DNA of 64,000 nt, taken from NCBI RefSeq assembly GCF_030272615.1, contig NC_081414.1:231943733-232007732 (forward strand), given 5' to 3'. The stretch's first letter is position 1, and each line of letters starts with the position of its first letter. The translations under genes and the position numbers were made by a program. The notes under the pieces are model-generated. The model was not told the origin of the DNA. It did not search any database and was given only the letters and a program-made list of their open reading frames with translations. Origin of the DNA: Cryptomeria japonica. Its lineage: Eukaryota > Streptophyta > Pinopsida > Cupressales > Cupressaceae. Positions 35,801 to 48,158 of this stretch are shown here, piece after piece.

Positions 35801-35989
35801 GCGAATGAAATTTCTCTTTTAGTTTTCTAACAAGTCAGGAGGGAGGATATTATCTTTCAGGTATGTATAAATTTGGCCATAGCGAGAGGAATCATGCCCA
35901 ACAAGGTGACAAATAATTTAGGAATCAAGATAATTATAAGCAGGGTAAAACAACTCTTCCACCAAGAATTTGTAACACTCTTGATTTTC

Positions 35990-36400
35990 CTATGTCTGAA
36001 GTAGAGAAGCAAGTGTTGCCATGGCATCTGCTGCTTTGTTGTCATTCCTCAAAATTTTCTCAAAAGTTATTTCGACAAAGTATTTCTTGACATCATAAAC
36101 CATCTTCTTATAAGGCATTAGTTTTTCATCCTTTGTTTGATAATCATCATTGATTTGATTGATGACGAGCTGAGAGTCTCTAAAGACCTGAAGTTGTGTA
36201 ATGATCCATTCTATGGCCATCTTGATACCTGTGACCAAAGCTTCATATTCTGTTGTATTGTTGGTGCATGGAAAGCTTAATTTGTAAACCTTTGGAATTG
36301 TATGACCTTGTGGTGTGATGAATAGAATGCTTTCTCTTGATCCATGCTTTGTATATGAACCATCAAATTATAATTGCCATGTCTTAGTGGTGACCGTTAG
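35990..36400 (-). pseudogene. Archaeal-like RNase H remnant of element A
   Basis: The region shows the AEYEALV-type motif just upstream of 36238 (TNNTTEYEAL), then FRDSQLVINQINDDYQTKD and RNDNKAADAMATLAS. These contain the second aspartate and the final N..AD signature. It lies between the Ty3-type RNase H and integrase, the normal Tat position. Confidence 0.7.
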
Positions 36401-36499
36401 GATATCAGCATCGAGAAATTCAATGTGTAAAGGATGATCATCTTGAAGTGGTTCCTCTACTAGTTGGTCGGCAATGACTTGCCCCTTGATAGCTTTTCT

Positions 36500-37890
36500 G
36501 TCCCCATACTCAATATCAAATTCACTCAGGATCATGATCCATTAGGCCAGTCTTCTTGTTAATGTCGCCCCACTGAGTAAATACTTCAATGGATCGATTT
36601 TAGCAATCAACTTGATGGAGTGAGATAGTAGATAGTGTCTCAATTTTTGAGAAGCAAACACTACTGCCAAGAATGCTTTTTCTGTTGGTGAATAGTTGAG
36701 CTCGTATCACACTAATGTTCAACTGATGTAGTAGATGGCTTGTTTTTTTCCTTCATTATCCTGTTGTGCAAGCAGAACTCCTAATGATACTTGGTTGATA
36801 CATATAGTAACAATTACTTTCCTAGAATTGGTGACATTAGCACGAGTGGTTGCATGAGATAGGCCTTGATCTGGTTGAATGCTTCTTCACATTGATGGTC
36901 CGATTTGAAATTAACATTTTTGTGCAACAAATGAGCAAACGATTGACATTTATCTGCTAGCTGAGCAACAAATCTTCTGATTGACTGTAGTCTACCATGG
37001 AGTGATCTGAGTTGATTGATATTCTTGGGAGATGCCATTTCCATGATTTCTTTGACCTTGACTAGATCTTCTTTGATATCCCTAGCTTAAACAATGTATC
37101 CCAATAGCTTACCTGAAGTAACACCAAAGGCACATTTCTTTGGGTTGAGTTGTAGCTTATATTGTTCTAACCGATAAAATATCTTGTCTACTATTCCTAT
37201 GTGGTCTTCTCTGTTGTATAATTTGGCCAATATGTCATCCACATAGTCTTCCATGAATGTATGCATCATGTCATGGAATATCATTGCCATAGCTCTTTGA
37301 TATGTAGCACCTGCATTCTTTAGTCCAAATGGCATGGCATTCCAACAAAAAGTACCCCATGGAAATGTGAAAGCTGTCTTTTCTTGATCTTTAGGTGCTA
37401 TTTTAATATGATTGTATCCAGACAAACCATCCATTAGAGAAAACATGGAGTGTCCAACAGTTAAATCCACAATGATATGAATGTTAGGCAAAGGAAAGTC
37501 ATCCTTTGGACATGCATTATTAAGATCTCTGAAGTCTATGCATACTCTGATACTTTTATCTGGTTTGGAAACATGAACGATATTTGATACCCATTTAGGA
37601 TATGCCACATGTCTGATGAATTATACATCCACTAATTTCTTTAGTTCTGCTTTGACAAGAAGAGCGATATGAGGATGCATCTTCCTTAATTTTTGTTTAA
37701 CCGGTTTGGCCCCTGGACTGACATTTAAGTGATGCATAATAAGATTTGGATCTAACCCTGGCATGTCTGCATATGACCAGGCAAAATTTATTTGCCGTCA
37801 TTTGAAGAATTCCATAAATTGCTGCATTTCTTGCTCTGATAGAGAAGTTGCTGGATGTAGAATCTTTGATTGCTCTATTGTGCCAATGTT
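36500..37890 (-). pseudogene. Reverse transcriptase and RNase H of element A
   Basis: The best frame is 37608-37087: WVSNIVHVSKPDKSIRVCID followed by FRDLNN, DDFPLPNIHIIVD, LMDGLSGYNHI, the FPWGTFCWNAMPFGLKNAG block, and the catalytic MEDYVDDILAKL, then LNPKKCAFGV. 37044-36814 holds the connection (INQLRSLHGRLQSIRRFVAQ). Degenerate RNase H follows to about 36500. A stop right before 37608 and a TAA near 37087 break it. Confidence 0.85.
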
Positions 37891-38238
37891 AACTACCTCT
37901 GTTGGTTTGATCAAAATGGATGACCTTTCTTGATAGTATTCAAGTAAGGTATCAAATCTCCCATCATTCTATGCCTCGAGGAGGTTTTCACCATTAGATG
38001 CATCCTTTCTTTTGATTTTTTCTTGATATAATGTTGCCAATAAATGGTTTTCATCATTAGACCTGATATTGTTTTCTTTATTTTCACTTTTGTGACTGGG
38101 AGATTTGGCACCCACTTGACTAGAAGATGCGTTGTTGAAATTCCTAGTTAAATTTGTTGTGGGTTCGATTGCATTAAGATATAAGGATATGGCATGGTCA
38201 TTAGGAAAGGTATCAATGGCAGTATGTCTTTCATTTTC

Positions 38239-38826
38239 TCAATCAATTTCAGGATAGATTAGAGGTAAGGGGTCCTCAGGTTGAGATGCTTCAGAGGTTT
38301 TAAGGGTCATGATAGAGATGTCAAAGTTTTCAATATGGATTTGAATGTCTAGAATGATGCTCTCGTCAGAATGACCTCTCGCAAGTGGCTCCTGATCATC
38401 CTCGATTAAGTCCAAGTCGACCGAATGTGATTCTAATTCAAGTGGGCTAGTTCCTAACATTTGCCCCACATACACATGAACTATATCAACTCCTACATCT
38501 TCTTCAAAGCAAGTTTCTTCCACTGATTGTTCAAAATGATAGGAATCCCATTCCCATTCATTATAATTTGTCTCACTTGCAGCTTGCAATCTACAGATTT
38601 GTTCATATAGCATTTGATTTGTTTCTTCCATTTTTATGGCTATATCTTTTCTTCTCTCATATTCAACTTCTTCTGGGCTGATATTGAGTTCTGTCAACCT
38701 TAATATCAGCTCTCCTTCATTTGTACCAACTTCTTGTTTATTTTGATTTGTAGTTAACGTTGCTTGGGAGGTGCCTTTAGTTTGTTTTCTTTGTTGATTA
38801 GAAGCTTGCTTCTTTTTCCATTTCAT
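38239..38826 (-). pseudogene. Acidic linker between protease and RT of element A
   Basis: An open frame of 195 residues: basic, glutamine-rich start, then strongly acidic with no recognised fold. It occupies the same position as the acidic linker of element C, between protease and RT. Upstream, 38830-39520 is linker-like sequence with stops in every minus frame. Confidence 0.55.
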
Positions 38827-39520
38827 TTTTGTTTGTTCTCATTGCTTGGAAGATGTTTCTTCCCTTTCAATTGCAAGTTGTTCTTGTTTGTTTTCATATT
38901 CACCTTGTTGTTGGCTAGAAGATGTTTCCTCTGGTAGAGTAACTTGTCCATACCGTAAGACTGACTTGTCTATAGCTTGCTAAGTATGAGGTTGGATAGG
39001 TTCTGAGATACCTTCTTTTTTGTTTTCCTACAGGACCTGTTCCAATGTATCCCATTTTTTGAAGGATGTTAAATCCTTTTCCATATTTTTCTGTAGGTAT
39101 TCTAACATTGTTGATCTTTTGTTGGACTTATTCATCCTTCTATAGCCATTGCAACACATCTTTGTCTTCTATTTCCTCTGATAAGGTCCCAACACTAACA
39201 AATGCTCCATCAAATATTGGAAGATGTTTCATAATTGGTTGTTATTTAGAGTTTGATGGTTTTCCATAGGATTTAGGAGAAAGTGGTAATTGTGATAGTG
39301 AATATTCTTCATTCCCTCGATCTCTTAGCTACATTTGTTTTTCCATACTTGACAAAATTGAGGCAAATGATTGTTCCTTGGATTTTGTGTTTGAAGATGA
39401 TGCCTCCCTATTATGGGGAACAATGACCTCTTGAGCTAGTTTTAGATTACTACAGTATTGGAATAGATTTGAATCTGCCGAGATCATGATTTCCTGCCCA
39501 TTGTATGGAAACTTCAGACA

Positions 39521-40290
39521 CTAATGATATGTTGATGGAATAGCCTGTATGTCATGTATCCATGGTCTTCCTAAGAGTATGTTGTATGATAAATATAAGT
39601 CTAGAACTTGGCATACCGTGTCTTTTTGTAAAGGTCCCACTTTGATGGGTAATATCATAATTCCTTTAGAGGAACACTCTTCTTCATCATATGCTTTGAT
39701 TGCTATCTTTTTTCGATGATCCACTACCTCTTTAGGACACATTTAATGCGTGTCTTAGGAATGAGGACTTTAATATGCAGGGGAGCATTATGAGGATGTT
39801 GCAAGGACATGTCATCTTCATAGGTGAATGATAAGCAGTGAGGGGTTGTGAGATGTCCCACCATGGTTTGGAATTGATCTATATCAAGATCTCTAGACAC
39901 TGTTGTATCTACTAGTGCTCTTTCAAGAATTTCTTTGTGTGCAGGTGAAAGCTTTAAAAGTTCTAAGATTTTTCTATAGTTGATCCACTAAATTGTATTC
40001 TTTTTCAGTGGATGATGTGTTAGTTGTAGGACTCGACAAAATAACTTTGTCTTTTCTTCTTGTGATAGCTTGAATAGGTTCTTGATGTTTTTTTTCTTTA
40101 ACTACAATCACATTTACCACATTGTCATATGCATGAGCATAGTTCACCTTTTGTTTACCATTACCATTATGTGTTGTTGATGATTCACCCTTCTCATAGT
40201 TAGGAAGTGGGGTTTTAAAAGCTGTATGAGATTCATTTGTCGTATGTCCATCCACAGTTATCACTCCATTATCAATCAAATCTTGGATGA
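39521..40290 (-). pseudogene. Protease region of element A
   Basis: The N-terminal frame (40279-39974) is a Gag-protease linker ending EKEYNLVDQL, comparable to GKEYDLIEQL in element C. The C-terminal frame (39742-39521) has DLYLSYNILLGRPWIHDIQ and IPSTYH, the flap and C-terminal signature of Tat proteases (compare NLLLGRPWIHSMQ in C). The active-site stretch between them is degenerate. Confidence 0.7.
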
Positions 40291-40416
40291 CATGTTTTAA
40301 TCGGTGACAATTATCTGTGTGGTTTCCCTTGTTTCGATGAAAATCACAATAATGGTTGTCATTTCACCAAGAGGGTTTTACTTGAGGTTCATAGTTTCTT
40401 CCTTCTGACAAAGTAA

Positions 40417-41590
40417 TTAACTTGTTTGCGAAAAGCATCTTTCATGTGGACCCAAGCGGTTCACCAATGTTTGTGAATTTCCTTCGAAAGAAATTATTGA
40501 AAGTTGATTTTTGATAATTGTTGTTTTGTTGAGAAAGTGAGTGGATAAATTGAAAATTGGTTGCTTTGGTTTTACATTGTTGTTATCCACTATCCCATCA
40601 TTGATGACATTTTGATTTCTATTCCAAAATTTTGGCTTATCATTGTTGTTGTTAGCATTGTTGTTAGGAGGATTAACTCCTTCTTTGTAGAGCTTCAATT
40701 CACCCTTCTTTACCATGAATTCCTCCATTCTAATTCCATTATCAATCATCTTTTCAAAAATTTTATGGCATTGCATTTTTAGATGATAACTCATTTATCT
40801 GTTTATATTATCGATGAATATGTCCATTTTCTCATATTATGACACTGTACGAGGATGTCGTGAAGCTAATCATCTCCATCTCTGTAAAAAAATCATAAAA
40901 GGTTCTCCACTTTTAGTTTAGTATTACATAGGTCTAGCATTGTGACCTCATGTTGAATGTTGTAAGAGTTTTAAAACAATCTTATCCACCAATTCTACGA
41001 ATGATCTAATTCCAGGTGGAAGTTTGGAGAACCATTCCATAGCTAGTCCACTTAAATTTTTTGGAAATAATCTCATCAGGTATGTATCTTCATGTGCAAA
41101 CTCCATACTCATCATGCAAACTTATTGTTTATGATCCTGGGGATCAGTGCTTCCATCATATTTATCATATCTAGGAGTTTCACAACCTGTAGGAAATGGT
41201 ATCATGTTTAGATTCTGTCGAATGGGTAAGGACATATTTCTTGAAGTGAATATCTTTGAACAGTTCCTCTCTACATATCTTGAATCTGTGTTTGTAGTGT
41301 TTGTATTTATTGTGTAAGAGATGTGATATGATTATCAACATGATTTATTCTTGTATAACCCTGAGTTTGTGTTCTAGTATGATCTTGATCTCTTCTTATA
41401 TCATCTTAACCCTTTCTTGTGTCCTCATTTGATTTAGCCTTGTTGAGTATTTCTACATCATCCCTTTTGGGAACAAAATTTTTCTCATTAGTTCTTGTGT
41501 TATCAGGGATTGATGCGTCATCCTTTTTATGACCAAAAATCTCATTATGCCATTCGTTATCATCGAAAATATCTTTTCTCTTTCATCCTA
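40417..41590 (-). pseudogene. Gag of element A
   Basis: The capsid core is recognisable around 41210-40980: TPRYDKYDGSTDPQDHK, FPKNLSGLAMEWFSKLPPG and SFVELVDKIV, which is the Retrotrans_gag pattern. Stops are frequent after that. The open piece 40794-40417 is the C-terminal part, asparagine-rich. The frame is followed by a CDFHRNKGNHTDNCHRLKH-like Cys/His stretch near 40370-40290. Confidence 0.75.
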
Positions 41591-43865
41591 AATTGCTCAA
41601 ATCAAAATCTTGGGGGAGTGTAGCACCAGATTTTGCTAAGATTAGGAAGTATTTTTCTTTTTCTCCCTCCAATTTTTCTCCATAAATTTATCGAATTTAG
41701 GATCTTGTTTGATTTCTCTGATATGTTGATTCGTTACCTCTTCTTCTTACATTTCATTTTTCATGTTCCATGTTCCTATAATCTTCAGTTATTTCAAATG
41801 TTTCGATTTTCGTTTGTGCGATCTTTCGTCTTTGCGCTCTAGTTAAAATGGGCATACACGTGTGTTGAATATTGTGCAAGGATTCAATTGTCTAAGAGTT
41901 GTTTCAATAAGTGACCAACTATCAATGTAAATATGATAGAGTGATAGGACATGAAAAGATAATTCAAGTATTTGTAGATCTGCAAGTTTTTTGATCTTCG
42001 ATTGGAGTGCAATGATGATGATTTTGATAAGACCAAGTCCAATAGGAACGATATATCCTACGATGTGGGACAAGGTCATCTTGACCAAACATTGTAGTTT
42101 CATGATTGAGGATGATGGATCCTGATGAGAAACTATGTTTTGAGTGACCAATTTATCAAAGAAGGTGATGATGCACTATGAGATGTTAGATCTTGAACTT
42201 GTTGAAGGTAAATACTTGAAAATATAGAGGTGTCTATTTCTAGAATACGATTTGACTGAAGATAACTTGACCAAGAGAACCAAGAAGACAACCTAAGAAC
42301 AAAATGATAGATATCAGGTGTATATGTTCATTGTAAATTGACCAAGCAAACATGACAGATCTGAAAAAGACATGCAGTAAGACAACTCTGGACTGACAGC
42401 GATAGAAATTTGTACGACAGTTTACACAGTCATAGATGACAATTTAGACAGTTCCATATGACAAAGGCATAATATCATACGACACTTCCCACAGAACCAT
42501 ATGATAACTGATAACAAAAATCTTCTACTAATTTGACTTGTAGGACAATTAACACAAAATAAGATGATGAACTAGATTTCCTGTACGACAAACTAGAAAG
42601 CTCGTATGACTGAGGATAGAGTAGAGACAAAAAATTCACTTTGATAGATTTTTGATCAATGAAGTTTGATGTTTTGATTCTATTTTCTAGTTTTAGATGT
42701 CTGAGTTTCTATTTCAGGGATGAAAACACAACAAACACGTGATATGATAAGTAATCTCCAGCACAACACACTAAATCTGAAGGAAGTTGGCTGAGAGAGA
42801 AAATCTTTGCTTGCAAACTTAGGTACACACCCAATAGCTAATCAAAATACGACTGCTGAGTCTTACACAATTGATTCTCAACATTGTATTATCCAACTCC
42901 AAATGCTAATGGGGGCATGATATGGCAAGTGTCTTGGGAGAGTTACTATCTCTCTTGCACAAAGATTATCCCCCTTTTGGAGGTGAATCAAATAGCTTCT
43001 AGCTAAGGTTTCATAGTAAGGATTTCCATTTAGAATTGCCCCTTGGAGTCACGCAAGCGTGATTGAGGCCTATATCCCAACAAGAAGTAGTCACACAAGC
43101 ATGATTGAGACCGTGAGGCCCTACTAAATGTTCGATATGAGAGATCTCAAAAGAGAAAACTCAAATAATCCCATCCTCCAAGACTTTAATCCCAAGAGGC
43201 CTATTTTTTAGAGTGAGTCGGAAAGCTTAGGTCTACCTGTACTCACTTAGGTCATTCTCATAGGGTGATTACTTTTTCCCACTATGACATACCCGCTAAA
43301 GGTATTCAAATCTCAAACATAGAAGTGCTTCAAGGGTCGGTATTTCTGATTGTCCAAATAGACAAGAGCATACTCTCCTACCTTTTAGACAACTTTTCAA
43401 GCATAAAAAAAAAGATGTTCATTAACCAATAGCAAATTTAAGTGTGCCTAGAAAACTTTAAGAAGACACAAAGTTTGGTTGAGTTCTCTTAGGCAACCTA
43501 CAAAACAAACACATTATTGTTTTGATGAATTGAATTTATTTGGCAAGCGTAATCTTCGACAATCATCCTGCAAAAACTAGTTAGGCTGCTAGAAAACTCA
43601 CAAACAGGCAAGGCTTAGCATTAGTCATATCAAATTTCAAGCACAAAAACCCTAAAGTGAAATATGTTTTGAAAACCTAGAAGTAGAAAATTGTTCGAGT
43701 ATTCTCACCTGCTAGTACGAGTATTACCACATACCCATACGAGTGGACAAAGAAAATCGTACAGTATTGTAAAGGTAATCATACGAGATTCTGAAACAAG
43801 CCCAGCCAGAAATCCATGAGATTGAAGATTTGATTATAAGAGAGGCCAAAAAATGAGATTTCTGG
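41591..43865 (-). other. Long 5' leader of element A
   Basis: About 2.3 kb between primer site and gag with no recognised domain. It contains scattered CATACGA/TCGTATG motifs (42400-42620, 43700-43800) and a two-copy repeat AGTCACRCAAGCRTGATTGA near 43030-43120, the first of which is an internal palindrome. The 102-residue minus frame at 42151-41843 has no recognised features. Confidence 0.5.
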
Positions 43866-43881
43866 CCGCACAGTGGCACCA
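43866..43881 (-). other. Primer binding site of element A
   Basis: The minus strand reads TGGTGCCACTGTGCGG three bases inside the LTR end. TGG-GCC starts are typical of gypsy primer sites; the tRNA was not identified. Confidence 0.55.
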
Positions 43882-43884
43882 AAA

Positions 43885-45035
43885 TATCGTATGTGTGAAG
43901 TAGGATACTTGTAGCTGCAACACAAACACTTAGTAGATCATTACAAGCATGAAAATCAAATTGAAATCAAACAAAAGATAAACCATGACAAAGTGACCTA
44001 TCACCTCCTATGAGATGCAGGTATGAATTTTCTCTCAGAGCTAGATGAGCAATCAGTGACTTGACTACACCTAGACAGAGGATTTAAAATGATATGATAT
44101 GCAAGCTAGATGAATGCATGATTAAAATGGATTGATCCAACAAGCTAATTATGCTAATGATATGCATGATTGTACTAGATGATGATGCCATTAAGATAGA
44201 TAAGAGATTGATTATGCCATATGATAAACAATTATGCTAGAATTTGATCAAATTAAGATAGATCTAAGATGCAATACACGATAACAATGTTAAACTAGAA
44301 TGCTAGAAATGATATGCCTATAATAACAATGTTCTAAAATGAGATGAGATGGGATCCTTTGTGCTCCAAAATGGGGGATATTTATAGGATTTCCAAGGAC
44401 AAGGGTGAGGTGGCAGGAATCAATGGTCAAGATTGAATTTGAAGATATTAAGGGTTAAATTGAAGGAGGTTGGAGAAGAGGTTGGAGGGAGGGACACTTG
44501 TCATCTCTGTGGTGACAAGTGTCAAGGAGCCTTTCTCATAAGAGGGCAAGTGTCCAAGGGAGGAGACATGTGGCATAAGTGCCATGTCTCAAGGGGAGAA
44601 TATCCACCCCATAGGAGGTTAGGATGTGCAAGATAGGATAGGGTTAGCTAAACCCAAGATTAGGTGGAATGGGTTAGGCTAGGGGATGGTTAGGTTAGGT
44701 GGTTAAAAGTTAGGACCCATGTGGGAAATTTGAATTTTAAAATTCAAATAATAGGAAAGGGCTAATTAACTTTCAACAATTCATGAATTGATTTATTTTA
44801 ATTAATTAGGGGATTAGAAGAAATGAATTAGATGGGGGAGGATTAATTAATTTAGATTAATTAATCAAAGGGGACTATTGAAATGAACCTATTAAATAAA
44901 TCCTTAGATTTATTAATAAGCAGGTGAATGGGGGAATTTAATCAAATTGCTAATGAATTCAAATAAATTGGGAAGGGGGATTAATTTAATAATTGCACTT
45001 GAGTTATTAATTATTCATTTGGGAAATTTATTTAG
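43885..45035 (-). repeat. 5' LTR of element A, outer end damaged
   Basis: Matches A1 and the 3' LTR from the inner end (CACACATACGATA) through TATAAATA at 44379-44386 to about 45000. The outermost 40 bases are diverged and the TGTATACAC start is not found; the boundary is uncertain by tens of bases. Confidence 0.75.
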
Positions 45036-45349
45036 GAGTCTTTCTCTTTCGATTATAAGTATTTTTACTTCATTTTAATCACCATTGTTACCTAATTAAG
45101 CTCATTTGAAATCAATCTAGGAATATTTCCACAATTTTTAACTCGGGTATGTATTCTTTTTACTGATTTCTTAGGGTTTTGGAAACCCTTTTTATTTTCG
45201 AATTCATACTAGTTTTCTTTGTTTTGATTATAAAATATACATCTTTGCATGATGAAATTAGGGATATTCATCTCCCAAATGACATCGCATTATCATTTAA
45301 CCATTTTATTTATCAAATGTCCATGCAGTGGTGCGAGGCCGAGGCCGTA
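45036..45349. other. AT-rich stretch, nothing recognised
   Basis: No domain or repeat seen between the damaged A LTR and the palindrome array of fragment E. Confidence 0.5.
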
Positions 45350-46004
45350 GGCCCGCGACACACCACGTAGTGGTGTGTGGCGGGTCTGTGACCTGTGCCC
45401 CACACCGTAGTATTTCCCTACAAAAATTATTTGCACTACTCACTATAGTGTTGGCAGGGCCATTGGCCTATCACACACCACATCGTGGTGTGTGGCGGGT
45501 CGGCGACCTCGACCACCGCCACCTCTATTTTATATGTTGCAATACTAAATCATGGTGTTGGGTAGGGCCTTAGGCCCGCCACACACCACGTGGTGGTTTG
45601 TGATGGGTCTACAATCCTAACCACCACTAGTGACCTTTCATATGATTGGGTGTTTTGTGGGGCTACTGACTTGCAACACATCAAACTTTGGTGTTTGGCC
45701 GGTCTGTGACCCCGCCAACCACCGACCAATGTTGGCTTTTCTTTTGAGGTGTTAGAAAGGTTTAGAAACCCATCGTTCACCTATTTTTGTTGGCTTTTCC
45801 TTTGTTAGGTGTTCGATGGGTTCAGAAACTCGACTGACACCTCTTCCCTTTGCATTGATCATAGGTGTTTGGGGGGTTTAGAAACCTAACCGACACCTCT
45901 TTTTCATATTTTTGATAATATGTGTAATTCGGGTTTAAAAACCTGAATTACACATATTTTTGGTAGTTTTAAATGTGGTTAGGATTTAAAACCCCTAATT
46001 ACAT
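45350..46004. repeat. Array of short palindromes upstream of the E ORF
   Basis: GC-rich 37-bp palindromes occur at 45350-45386, 45465-45501 and 45573-45609 (GGCCYRYSACACACCACGT type arms), and a degenerate one near 45661-45703. Then 36-bp palindromes with AGGTGT...ACACCT arms occur at 45747-45782 (weak), 45807-45842 and 45863-45898. A 19-base-arm hairpin with one mismatch lies at 45918-45957 and another near 45972-46004. Spacing between starts is 54-115 bases. Confidence 0.8.
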
Positions 46005-46148
46005 CTTCTTCTTTTTTGGAAACCCTAATTATTTGAATTATACTATTTATCAAAGATTTATTCAAGTCATATGAACAAAGTAAAAGATAAAATGTATCAT
46101 TATAATATGAATGAGTGTCTTTTTATCTTAGTGTTATTATTATATCAA

Positions 46149-48148
46149 TGATAGAAGTTTCTCCAAACAAGAGAGGGATGAAATTCAAGAAACAAGATCC
46201 TCATAAGGTCTTTCCTTCTTCTTCAGTTAGTTCAAATGTTGATCACATAAGAGATACAAAGATAGGTCATGTTGACCTTGTTGGATATTGTTGAGAATTT
46301 TTTGGAATGATGTGTTGTTAGTTATGTCAACATATTCTTCTGCGTATTGCAGTGTTGCAGTCAGATTGGGTGAGTTGGTTTGGTCAGTGTTTTGCAGTTG
46401 CACTATTGTGGATGAATGGGTTTAGAGATACTTATCTCTAGTTGATTTAGTAGAAGTTTCAAAGGTTTGCATGGTGTTTTGATCAAGTTGTGAGATATGG
46501 TATTATGATTGTTATTCAGTTGTTCGTGTTTTTCGGTATTCAGGATTGTGCTCTGCATTGCTCCAGAATTGCAATATCTTGGTTTGCAAATTTGGTAGAG
46601 TGTTTGGGAAATTCATATGTGTCCTCAATTTAGATGGTTTGTGGTTTCAAGATCCATAAGTAAATCTTTCAATTTGACAGTCAATTTAGTTTGTGTTCTT
46701 GGTGTTCGGTATAATGATTATGAAGATTCTAGTAAGTGGTGATGTTGTGGTTGTTGGTATGGTGGTTCACATTTTTTGTGGATGTTTCTAGATCGTGTTC
46801 TATCCATGTTGATGGTGTGTATTGATCATTGTACAAATGGTGTTCTTCATGTTATGTGACATTCATGTTGATTGTAGCATTATTGGAGGTGTTGCGTGTT
46901 TGCGGTATTGGTTTAGGTCTAGACTATGTCTTAGTCAACATTGTTTTGGTCCGCATGTAGTGTTGTAGCATGTGAGGTTATTATTTTGTAATTTGTATTG
47001 AGGGTTTAGCCAAAATTGAAATATAGGTTGATGACTTGTATAAATATGTGTAATATTCATGTGAGAAATGAATTTCTGTGTGTGAACTTTGATTTGATCT
47101 TTCAGTAGCAGAGGAGAAATGCAAAGAAGAGTGAAGAAGTGCGAAAGAGAAGAGTTTGAGTATATGTGCTTAACCAGAACTGTAACTAGGCATGAGAAGA
47201 TGCTATTTTATTAATTCATGATACTCCAAATGGAATCCAAATGTTTTTGTAAGGCAGTGTAGCCCTTCTTATTTTGTGATTTGAGCGGTGAGCTCTAGGC
47301 AGTGTGCCTGAATGCATGTGCATTCCCCATGGTAATATTCACACTTACTCCTAACATAGTATTATCTCATTGTGGGTAGGTTACCACCGTGGTTTTTCCC
47401 TTAACTAGGTTTTCCACATAAAAAATATTGGTTTTATGTGTGTTATTGATGTGGTGTTGATTTATGCTGATTTGAATTTGAGGTTGAGTTGTGTAGAGTT
47501 TGAGAGAAAACTGACTCACCCCCCTCTCAGTTTGCTACATTATTGCCAACAGACCTAGCTATGCTTCTTAAGAGGACTGAGAAACCACCTTCATATTGTG
47601 ACATGGAAGTTGTTATCAACAACAAAATTCATCCACTGGCTGCTTTCCTAATGTTAGCTAAAGATCCTAAGTTTGTAATGGCAGTCGCAAATCACTTTGA
47701 CCCTGTTTGTAGAAGCGTAAAGGATGAAGATAGAAAGAAATTAATCAGGTTGGATGAGGAATTATTTGATTAAGTTTTCAAGTGTCCCACTATTGAGAGA
47801 TATACTGATATTACAATGCAATCATCTGTAGCTTATTTTGATACAAATTCTGACACGTGCAGAAAGAACATGAATGATAACTAGCTGAAGACCCCAAGAC
47901 CTACCATTGCAAGATGGCCAAAAATTCTTCCCCGATGTGACTTCATTGAAGAGGTCAATGATTTGATAAATATTTTGAGAAAAGTGAAAGGTCTACTTAC
48001 CTCTAATACCTTCTATAAATGGATGTATCAATACATTCATGTGATCAGACAAACCAGAGAGAAGATATTTTGGGGAAAATATATCAGTGATGCCATCTGT
48101 GAATAGCTCGCCAAGGTACCTACCACACTCAAGTTCTATATGACTTCA
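46149..48148 (+). pseudogene. E ORF: relative of the element D LTR protein, split by solo LTR S2
   Basis: The first part (46149-46278) begins with ATG and runs into S2; the second resumes after the GACCT duplication at 47557, in register with the first, and reads to 48148. Landmarks: EVVINNKIHPLAAFLML, FDPVCRSVKDEDRKKLIRLD, DITMQSSVAYFDTNS, RCDFIEEVNDLINILRKVKG, FYKWMYQYIH and TTLKFYMTS. These line up in order with the D LTR ORF (EKIVKSGLVEVVAFPLV, NGKLLVSINRET, RDHFITKVWDIVILLNRVKG, EDWMYFFIQEL, MSGFYMSSYL). In-frame stops fall at 47771-47773, at a likely tryptophan codon near 47882, and at a likely glutamine codon near 48104. The ORF is cut at about 48150. Function unknown. Confidence 0.65.
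46279..47551 (+). repeat. S2: solo LTR (1,273 bp) inside the E ORF
   Basis: Ends TGTTGGATATTG and TTGCCAACA, flanked by GACCT at 46274-46278 and 47552-47556. It contains CCACCGTGGTTTTTCCC, GGTTTTCCACAT and CACCCCCCTCTCAG, and matches the B3 5' LTR in R/U5 (for example CTCTAGGCAGTG and ATGCATGTGCATTCCCCAT). Confidence 0.92.
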
Positions 48149-48158
48149 TAGTGGAATT

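Larger units (their letters stand above)
31395..45035 (-). mobile_element. A: decayed Tat-type Ty3/gypsy element
   Basis: 5' LTR 43885 to about 45035, primer site 43866-43881, long leader, gag, protease, linker, RT, RNase H, aRH, integrase, T-rich tract, polypurine tract and 3' LTR 31395-32831. The domain order RT-RNase H-aRH-integrase is the usual Tat order and differs from element D. LTR copies differ at roughly one base in ten by eye. All coding parts contain stops. The outer end of the 5' LTR is damaged, so the target duplication could not be confirmed (TATGT stands at 31390-31394). Confidence 0.85.

Noticed and set aside
45350-46004. CRISPR-like array
   Set aside because: Units are palindromes that differ from each other, without identical repeats or unique spacers of constant length, in a plant nuclear context.
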